Of a stretch of 41,842 bases of DNA, positions 34,812 through 41,842 are shown piece by piece. The stretch is from contig CAMKSZ010000003.1 of assembly GCA_946415525.1 (NCBI GenBank), forward strand, positions 1-41,842, written 5' to 3'. Positions within the stretch are counted from its first letter, which is position 1; each line of letters starts with the position of its first letter. This DNA is from an uncultured Prevotellaceae bacterium. Lineage in GTDB: Bacteria > Bacteroidota > Bacteroidia > Bacteroidales > Bacteroidaceae. The position numbers and the translations under genes are program-made. Under the pieces are notes generated by a model. That model worked only from the letters and a program-made list of their open reading frames with translations. It ran no database searches and had not been told where the DNA came from.

Positions 34812-36533
34812 ATGAAACGAAATCACATATACAAGACAGTGTTGGGGATCGCCATGGTGGCCTTGACACTGACATCGTGCTCTGACGAATGGGACAACCA
34901 TTACAATGCTACGGCCCAAGGGACACTGAACGGCACGTTGTGGGAGGCCATTCAGAGAGACCCTAACTTGAGCAACTTCGCCAGTGTGGTGAGTGCTTGT
35001 GGCTACGACAAGTCGCTGGGAGGAAACCAGGTGTTCACCGTGTTCGCCCCCACCAACAACAATTTTTCTGCGGAGGAGGCACAACGCCTGATTCAATCCT
35101 ACAATGCGGAGAAAGGAAAAATGGATGATGACGATATCACCACTGTGAAGGAATTTGTCCAAAACCACATTGCCCTCTACAACTATTCCGTTTCAAGCAC
35201 GAGCAACGACTCCATAGTGCTGATGAACGGAAAATATGCAAAACTCACCCATGATGCCATTGACGGTATAAAGTTCTTGACTTCCAACCAACACTATGGC
35301 AATGGTGTGCTTTTCACATTGGAAAATAAGGTGCAGTTCTTCTCCAACCTCTTTGAGTACTTGCGCAAAGACACCGATCTTGACAGCCTGCGTAGTTTCT
35401 TCTACAATAGCATGTTCTATCGCCAGGAATTCCAACCCGATAAAAGTGTGGCTGGTGGCATCGTTGACGGAAAGACTATTTACCTCGACTCTGTTTTCCT
35501 GCAACAGAACGACCTTTTCGAGGAAGAATTCTTGGATGCCAAACTCAATACTGAAGACAGTACATATCTGATGGTTGCTCCCACCAACAGGGTTTGGAAG
35601 GAGTTGGTGGAAGAATACGGCAACTATTTCAATTACGACAATACCGTTCAAGACCGCGATTCCCTTGTCTATACCAACACACGACTTGGCATTGTAGGGG
35701 GCACCATTTTCAGCCGCACATTCAATAGCGATGCTGTGCTTCGTGACTCTGCCATGTCAACCAACTGTGTGATGAACCCCAACTACCGTAGGAGTAGGTG
35801 GGGAGCCGATAGTCTGCATTACTATCAGTACTACAAACCATTGTCCGCTCCTGACGGTGTGTTGACTGGTGCCGCCAACATTGCGTGTAGCAATGGTACC
35901 ATGTTCAAGTCTGACAACTGGAAATTTGACAAACTGAACACGTTCCACCGGATTCGCATCATCGAGGCGGAAAAAGGTGGAAATATCCGTGAAGTCAGCA
36001 AGGTGAAAAATACCTCCACACAAGAAGATGAGGAAACCGTCACTCCCAAAGTACGCTATGTGGTGACAGGCAACAAGTTCTATAATAAGGTGTCTAACAA
36101 TGGGTTCGTCGAATTTGATCCCCAAAAGACCACAGTCAATCACACTGTGTATTTCAACATCGATAACGTGCTTTCCAATGTAGGTTACGACATCTACTTG
36201 GTGACCGCTCCAGCCTTGGCTGCCGACAGTAACGCTACTGCCATCCAACGTCTCCCGACCATTTTGAGGTGCACGCTCGGTTATCACAACCAGGAAGGCA
36301 ACGAAGAGAGCAAGGAACTCATTTCGAGCGTTACAACCCAACCCGATATCGTGGATGCCATTCTCCTTGCCAAAGATTTCAAATTCCCGGTCTGTACCTA
36401 TGGCTTGGTGGAAGAAAAGCCCCAGGTGTGGCTGAAATTGGAAACCCGCGTATCAAGCACCCAGTTGCGCAACAACACCCATACTCGAACGATGCGCATT
36501 GACTGCATCCTCTTAAAACCCCATGAGGAATAA
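34812..36533 (+). CDS. Fasciclin-domain lipoprotein, two FAS1-like domains plus C-terminal beta-rich region
   Basis: 573 aa; lipobox LTLTSCSDEWDNHY; QVFTVFAPTNNNFSAEEAQRLIQ...FVQNHIALYNY; STYLMVAPTNRVWKELVEEYGNYF. Confidence 0.85.
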   Translation: MKRNHIYKTVLGIAMVALTLTSCSDEWDNHYNATAQGTLNGTLWEAIQRDPNLSNFASVVSACGYDKSLGGNQVFTVFAPTNNNFSAEEAQRLIQSYNAEKGKMDDDDITTVKEFVQNHIALYNYSVSSTSNDSIVLMNGKYAKLTHDAIDGIKFLTSNQHYGNGVLFTLENKVQFFSNLFEYLRKDTDLDSLRSFFYNSMFYRQEFQPDKSVAGGIVDGKTIYLDSVFLQQNDLFEEEFLDAKLNTEDSTYLMVAPTNRVWKELVEEYGNYFNYDNTVQDRDSLVYTNTRLGIVGGTIFSRTFNSDAVLRDSAMSTNCVMNPNYRRSRWGADSLHYYQYYKPLSAPDGVLTGAANIACSNGTMFKSDNWKFDKLNTFHRIRIIEAEKGGNIREVSKVKNTSTQEDEETVTPKVRYVVTGNKFYNKVSNNGFVEFDPQKTTVNHTVYFNIDNVLSNVGYDIYLVTAPALAADSNATAIQRLPTILRCTLGYHNQEGNEESKELISSVTTQPDIVDAILLAKDFKFPVCTYGLVEEKPQVWLKLETRVSSTQLRNNTHTRTMRIDCILLKPHEE

Positions 36534-36556
36534 CCCACAATCAATAATTTACGATT

Positions 36557-39500
36557 ATGAAGATGAAACTCAAGAATACAACATCCCTACACAGATGGCA
36601 AGACATTTTGTCAAGAGTTAATTGTCAATTGTTGATTGCCATGGGACTGCTGATGGCCATTCCCACCACGGCACTGGCCCAGTATGATGATGAAGAAGAA
36701 GGCGAAGCCAAGGCCAATACAGTAAAGGCCATCGTCCAGAAGAAGAAACAATATGAGACACGTACCGTACAAGGCCGTGTGCTCGACGCCACTACACACC
36801 AACCCATTAGTGGCAGCATTGTGGCTGCCGACGGTGTGGAAGGTTATAGCACACTCACCAATGATGATGGTACCTATGAATTGAAGGTGCCCGTATTCTC
36901 TTCTTCCATTTACGTAGTATCACCCGATTTCAACCCTCTTCGGGCCGGTCTTTCGGGCGAAGAGTATCAAAACGACGTGATGCTCTATCCCACCACATTC
37001 TCGGCTGACTACGCCAAGGAGAATAACATTCGCAACGAGCATGCCGCACAAGATTTTCAATACACCAACTCTGTCAACATCAAGGACGAGGTGCAAAAAC
37101 AACTTGGCGGACAGGCCTACACCATCACTCGCAACGGCATGCCAGGTGTGGGTAGTGTGATTTTCATGCAAGGCATCAACTCCCTCAATGCCAATGCCCA
37201 GCCCTTGATTGTTGTTGACGATGTGGTTTATGACCAACAATATGGGCGCACCATGCTCCATGATGGTTTCTACAATGACATCATCTCTAACATCAACCCT
37301 GCAGACATAGAAAAAGTAACCGTATTGCGCAACGGTACCGCTCTTTATGGTGCTAAGGGTGCCAACGGCGTGATTCTCATCCAGACGAAGCGCAACAAGA
37401 CGATGGCCACTCGAATCACTGCCAGTGTCTCTGCCGGCGTGGTTTTGGAGCCCAAGTTCATCTCTGTGATGGATGCAGAACAGTATAGAAGTTATGCCTC
37501 TGAGTTGTTGAAGACAACCAACACAAACATTCAGACCTTCAAGTTCCTCAACGAGGATCCCAACTATTACTACTATACCCAGTATCACCAGAATACGGAT
37601 TGGAAAGACCTTGTCTATCACACTGCCATGACACAGAACTATGGCATCAACGTGTCGGGTGGTGACAATATCGCCAGTTACAACCTTTCCGTGGGTTATA
37701 CCAATCAAGCCAGCAACTTGAAATTCAATGACATGGGGCGCATCAACATCCGCTTCAACACCGACATTCAGTTACTGAAGAGACTCGACATCCGATTCGA
37801 TGCCTCCTTCTCCAACATCACTCGCAATATTCGCGATGACGGTGCCCCCATGAGTTACGATGAGGGGACACCCACCAGCCCTTCGTTCCTTGCATACGTA
37901 AAGAGCCCCTTCCTCAGCCCCTATAGTTATGGCCGAGGCGTGCTGAGCGACAGCCATTTCGACATCAATGAGGAGAGTTATCTCTCGGAGGCATTGGCCA
38001 ACTACAACAGTTATAACTGGAAGTTGGGCAACCCCGCCGCCATCAACGAATATGGAGACGCCGAGAATAAGAACCACTTCGAGAACTCCATGCTCAACTT
38101 AACCGTTACGCCCAAATGGACTTTCAGCCCACATCTTTCGCTCCAAGAGCACTTCAGTTACAACTTGGTGAACACCAATGAAATGTTCTACATCCCAATC
38201 AACGGAACCCCCAGTTATTATGTTAGCAAGATTGGTGCTACACGTGAGAATGAAGTGCGCTCATTGGCCTCTAAACAAAATTCTGTGATGAGTGACACGC
38301 GAGTGGATTGGAAAAACAGATTCTACGCCCATGACTTGCATTTATTTGCGGGTGCCCGTATCAATTGGGAAAGTTATACCATGAACTCTCAGTTGGGCTA
38401 TGACACAGGCAACGACAAGACTCCCTACATGAGCAGTAACTTGAAGGACGCAACCACTCAAGGAACCAATGACAGTTGGAACTCCATCGCATGGTACGCT
38501 CAAGCAGAATACAGTTTCAAGAGCAGGTATTTCCTGCAAGCCAACCTCACCATGGAAGGTTCGTCTCGCTTTGGCCGCGATGGTGGTGACCTCAATTTCT
38601 TGGATGCAGCCTGGGGATTGTTCCCCGGTGTCCAAGCCTCATGGGTGATTACCAACGAACCATGGATGGCCAAACAGAAGATTGTCAACTATTTGCGTTT
38701 GACCGCCGGCTATGATATTAGTGGCAACGATGAAATCGACTACTATGTGGCCCGTAGTTTCTTCCGTACCCAGAAATATCTCAAGACTTTGACCGGCTTA
38801 TCCCTCGACGGCATCGGCAACACAAAGATTCAATGGGAACGTACAGGAAGGATGAATGTAGGTCTTGAAGCCCGACTCTTGAACAATCGCATATCTATCG
38901 AAGCCAACCTCTTCAAGAGCAAGACTTCCGACCTGCTCACTTACCAGTCACTTGGTTTCCTCTCAGGACTTGACCAAAACTGGAACAATGGCGGCAAACT
39001 TGAAAACAAGGGATTTGACATCAGTGCCAGTATTAAGGTACTCGCTCTTCGTGATTTGCAATGGCAAGTGGGCGGAAGCATTGGACACTACAAGAACAAG
39101 ATAACTGAATTGTCCGAGGGTGCAACTTTCATTGACAACGATGTGTATGGCGCCACCATCCGCACAGCGGTAGGCAATGCAGCCAATCTGTTCTATGGGT
39201 ACAAGACACAAGGTGTTTTCGCCTCTTCTGAAGAAGCCAAGGCTGCCAACTTATACGTTTTGGGAAGTAATGGTGTCGATAAGAATTACTTCGGTGCCGG
39301 CGACATGCATTTTGTGGACAAGGACAACAACGGGCTTATCAACGAGGCTGACCGCGACATCATTGGCGACCCCAATCCAGATTTTTATGGCAACATCTTC
39401 ACTACTGTCAACTACAAGAGATTCAAACTCGATGTCCGCTTCAACTATTCCGTGGGCAACGATGTTTACAATTACATGCGACAGCAGTTGGAAAGCGGCA

Positions 39501-39865
39501 CTCGCTTCATGAACCAAACGACGGCTATGCTCCGCCGTTGGCAGGTGGAAGGCCAACAGACCGACATCCCCAAAGTTACCTTCCAAGACCCAATGGGCAA
39601 CTCTCGTTTCAGTGACCGTTGGATAGAGGACGGCAGTTACCTCAAACTGAAGACTGTCACCCTCAGTTACGAACTTCCGCTTAAATCGCAGTTCATTCAA
39701 GGTCTCCAGTTCTGGATCCAAGCCAACAACGTCTTCACAGTGTCGAAGTACTTGGGTAGTGATCCGGAGTCAACCATGACCTCTGCCGTTATTGGTCAAG
39801 GCATAGACTTGGGAAGAATTGGACAAAGCCGCTCGTTTGTGGCTGGCATGAAAGTCAACCTCTAA
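36557..39865 (+). CDS. SusC/RagA-family TonB-linked outer membrane protein (pair 2)
   Basis: 1102 aa; TVQGRVLDATTHQPISGSIVAADG...; plug IFMQGINSLNANAQPLIVVDDVVYD...INPADIEKVTVLRNGTALYGAKGANGVILIQTKRN; C-terminal LGRIGQSRSFVAGMKVNL. Confidence 0.97.
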   Translation: MKMKLKNTTSLHRWQDILSRVNCQLLIAMGLLMAIPTTALAQYDDEEEGEAKANTVKAIVQKKKQYETRTVQGRVLDATTHQPISGSIVAADGVEGYSTLTNDDGTYELKVPVFSSSIYVVSPDFNPLRAGLSGEEYQNDVMLYPTTFSADYAKENNIRNEHAAQDFQYTNSVNIKDEVQKQLGGQAYTITRNGMPGVGSVIFMQGINSLNANAQPLIVVDDVVYDQQYGRTMLHDGFYNDIISNINPADIEKVTVLRNGTALYGAKGANGVILIQTKRNKTMATRITASVSAGVVLEPKFISVMDAEQYRSYASELLKTTNTNIQTFKFLNEDPNYYYYTQYHQNTDWKDLVYHTAMTQNYGINVSGGDNIASYNLSVGYTNQASNLKFNDMGRINIRFNTDIQLLKRLDIRFDASFSNITRNIRDDGAPMSYDEGTPTSPSFLAYVKSPFLSPYSYGRGVLSDSHFDINEESYLSEALANYNSYNWKLGNPAAINEYGDAENKNHFENSMLNLTVTPKWTFSPHLSLQEHFSYNLVNTNEMFYIPINGTPSYYVSKIGATRENEVRSLASKQNSVMSDTRVDWKNRFYAHDLHLFAGARINWESYTMNSQLGYDTGNDKTPYMSSNLKDATTQGTNDSWNSIAWYAQAEYSFKSRYFLQANLTMEGSSRFGRDGGDLNFLDAAWGLFPGVQASWVITNEPWMAKQKIVNYLRLTAGYDISGNDEIDYYVARSFFRTQKYLKTLTGLSLDGIGNTKIQWERTGRMNVGLEARLLNNRISIEANLFKSKTSDLLTYQSLGFLSGLDQNWNNGGKLENKGFDISASIKVLALRDLQWQVGGSIGHYKNKITELSEGATFIDNDVYGATIRTAVGNAANLFYGYKTQGVFASSEEAKAANLYVLGSNGVDKNYFGAGDMHFVDKDNNGLINEADRDIIGDPNPDFYGNIFTTVNYKRFKLDVRFNYSVGNDVYNYMRQQLESGTRFMNQTTAMLRRWQVEGQQTDIPKVTFQDPMGNSRFSDRWIEDGSYLKLKTVTLSYELPLKSQFIQGLQFWIQANNVFTVSKYLGSDPESTMTSAVIGQGIDLGRIGQSRSFVAGMKVNL

Positions 39866-39896
39866 GAAAGAACTTTAAAGTAAAAGACCAAAGATC

Positions 39897-41702
39897 ATGA
39901 AAAAAATCAGTATATTCATCAGCATTTTCTGCATGGCTTGTGGCTTCAGTGCTTGCTCAGACTTCTTCGACCAAGAGTCTGACCAATTGACCTTTACCGA
40001 CAACCACAAGTTAGACAATGCCACCGACTCGGTTTACAGCATGGTGGGCATCTTGAACAAACTGCAAGCCATAGCCGACAGGACTATCCTGCTTGGAGAA
40101 GTTAGAGGTGACCTTGTCAGCCTAACCAACAGTTCCAGCCGTGACCTTCGCGATGTGGCTCAGTTCAATGTCGGGAGCGATAACATGTACAATGTCCCTC
40201 GTGATTATTATGCAGTCATCAACAACTGCAACTACTTGATAGCAAATGCCGACACTGCACTGAAAGACAACCGCAACAATTACATCTTCATGAAAGAGTA
40301 TGCAGCGGCTAAATCCATTCGTGCATGGACTTACTTGCAATTGGTGCTCAACTATGGCAAAGTTCCTTTCGTGACCACTCCTATTGTCACCAAAGAACAA
40401 TCGGAGGCCCAATACGACAACTACGACATCCAAGCCATTTGTGAATACTTTATCAACGACTTGTTACCCTTGGCGGAAAAATATGGTCGCGAATACCCCT
40501 ATTATGACAACAGTTCCGTCTATCGCCTTATTTGGTTCCCCATCAACATCGTCTTGGGTGACCTCTACCTATGGGCTGGTAGTGTAAGCGGCAATAAAGA
40601 GTATTACAAGCAGGCTGCTCTTCGATACTACAAGTACATCTCCGAACGTAATGGCGACAACTCATACTATCCCATAGGTACCGGTCGCGTGGAATGGCCA
40701 ACCAACAGCACGGCGTGGAACACGACTATTGACGGTTGGTCAAGCAGTTTCATGAATGAAAGTTATGGATCCAACTCGGAGTTGATTACTATTATCCCCA
40801 GCAACACCAATAAAGCCGATGGCAACTACAGTGAACTTTACGACTTGTTTAACTCAAATGAGGAAAATGACTTTAAAGTGAGCATCACACCATCTACCAG
40901 AATGCAAGAGATTTCTGAGGCTCAAGATTATTGTCAGGTAAGTTCCAATGGCAAGACAGTGCAATATGCCCCCAAAGGCTTGTCAAGGCACCGTTCTGGC
41001 GACTTGCGTCTTAGTGCAACTTGGTATGAGGCGTATGGTGTCAATTATCTAACCAATGAGCGAGTGGAGATGCAAAGGATCTACAAACACCCCTCCAGCC
41101 ATCATGTGCACATCTACCGCCGACAAATGGTTTATCTCCGTTTGGCAGAGGCAATCAATCTTGCTGGTTATCCCCGCATGGCTTTCCAGTTCCTCTCCAG
41201 GGGGGTCAATAATTCTGTGCTGCAAGAAGAAGTTTATCCATATTATTCTCAGAGCGACTCCCTTTTCATCAGCCAGTTTGATTTCCCTGCCTCACGCTAT
41301 GTTGAGATGGACGTAGAAAATTGGATTGGTTCGGGAGGAGGACGTCAAAACTACAACATCATGGGTATCCACAATCATGGCTCGGGATTCACACCGCTCA
41401 ACGAGAATTATCAATTGCCTATCGACACGTTACGCACGGAAGCAGACCAGACTCCCGATTTGCAGAATTATGTCAACGAATTGATTCTCACAGAAGGGGC
41501 TCTGGAATTGGCTTTTGAAGGCACTCGCTTCTACGACATCATGCGTTTTGCCCTTCGTTCCTCCAATCCTGGTGAGTATCTTTCAAAGCGCATCTATATG
41601 AGGCGTGGAGTTAACAACAGCGATATCGTTAGAGGTGAAATGAAAGACCTCAACGACCAGAAGAACTGGTACCTCAATTGGAATGGGAAAATAGGCATGT
41701 AA
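39897..41702 (+). CDS. RagB/SusD-family nutrient uptake lipoprotein (pair 2)
   Basis: 601 aa; lipobox GFSACSDFFDQES; AKSIRAWTYLQLVLNYGKVPFVT; VYLRLAEAINLAGYP; LILTEGALELAFEGTRFYDIMRFALR. Confidence 0.95.
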   Translation: MKKISIFISIFCMACGFSACSDFFDQESDQLTFTDNHKLDNATDSVYSMVGILNKLQAIADRTILLGEVRGDLVSLTNSSSRDLRDVAQFNVGSDNMYNVPRDYYAVINNCNYLIANADTALKDNRNNYIFMKEYAAAKSIRAWTYLQLVLNYGKVPFVTTPIVTKEQSEAQYDNYDIQAICEYFINDLLPLAEKYGREYPYYDNSSVYRLIWFPINIVLGDLYLWAGSVSGNKEYYKQAALRYYKYISERNGDNSYYPIGTGRVEWPTNSTAWNTTIDGWSSSFMNESYGSNSELITIIPSNTNKADGNYSELYDLFNSNEENDFKVSITPSTRMQEISEAQDYCQVSSNGKTVQYAPKGLSRHRSGDLRLSATWYEAYGVNYLTNERVEMQRIYKHPSSHHVHIYRRQMVYLRLAEAINLAGYPRMAFQFLSRGVNNSVLQEEVYPYYSQSDSLFISQFDFPASRYVEMDVENWIGSGGGRQNYNIMGIHNHGSGFTPLNENYQLPIDTLRTEADQTPDLQNYVNELILTEGALELAFEGTRFYDIMRFALRSSNPGEYLSKRIYMRRGVNNSDIVRGEMKDLNDQKNWYLNWNGKIGM

Positions 41703-41724
41703 GCATTTCCTGTCACTTACTTTA

Positions 41725-41768
41725 ATGTCGCAACTATCCAAACATGATGGTTGCGACATTTTTATTTG
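41725..41768 (+). terminator. Intrinsic terminator at the end of the dual SusC/D operon
   Basis: 15-bp stem AATGTCGCAACTATC (41725-41739) / GATGGTTGCGACATT (41747-41761, one G-T), then TTTTATTT. Confidence 0.88.
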
Positions 41769-41831
41769 ACTTTATTTTGTGTCAATCTAAATATTTTTTG
41801 CTTTTAACATTATTAAGTCAAGGAAAAAGAC

Positions 41832-41839
41832 TACTTTTG
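41832..41839 (+). promoter_or_regulatory. Candidate -7 element of a gene beyond the window end
   Basis: TACTTTTG matches TAnnTTTG; no convincing -33 element. Confidence 0.35.
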
Positions 41840-41842
41840 TAG

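Overview
Window from a Bacteroidota genome, probably Prevotella-like by gene content and style. No rRNA, tRNA, CRISPR, integrase or transposase was recognised. There are three blocks. (1) 138-5761: an AspT/YidE-type exchanger, a Na+-translocating decarboxylase set (OadG fused to an N-terminal lamin-tail domain, a biotin carrier, the beta subunit) and a FucP-like MFS sugar transporter. (2) 5844-24507: very large secreted multidomain proteins. These are a CotH/lamin-tail/Big2 protein, a GH128-like glycosidase, an MG2-like protein, a family-unassigned clan-A-like glycosidase with RICIN and LamG domains, and a protein with three copies of a carbohydrate-binding-like module. Four of them share a T9SS-like C-terminal tail. 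(3) 24808-41702: a co-directional polysaccharide-utilisation-type operon, FAS1 - SusC - SusD - FAS1 - FAS1 - SusC - SusD. It has two SusC/D pairs and three lipoproteins carrying about eight fasciclin-like domains. The best candidates for something undescribed are the fasciclin-rich dual SusC/D locus, the ~190-aa 'GW...FYR..G...W.I.DDF.L.Y.G' module recurring across proteins in block 2, and the unassigned glycosidase at 17836-20544. All family calls are by eye from motifs; no database search was run.
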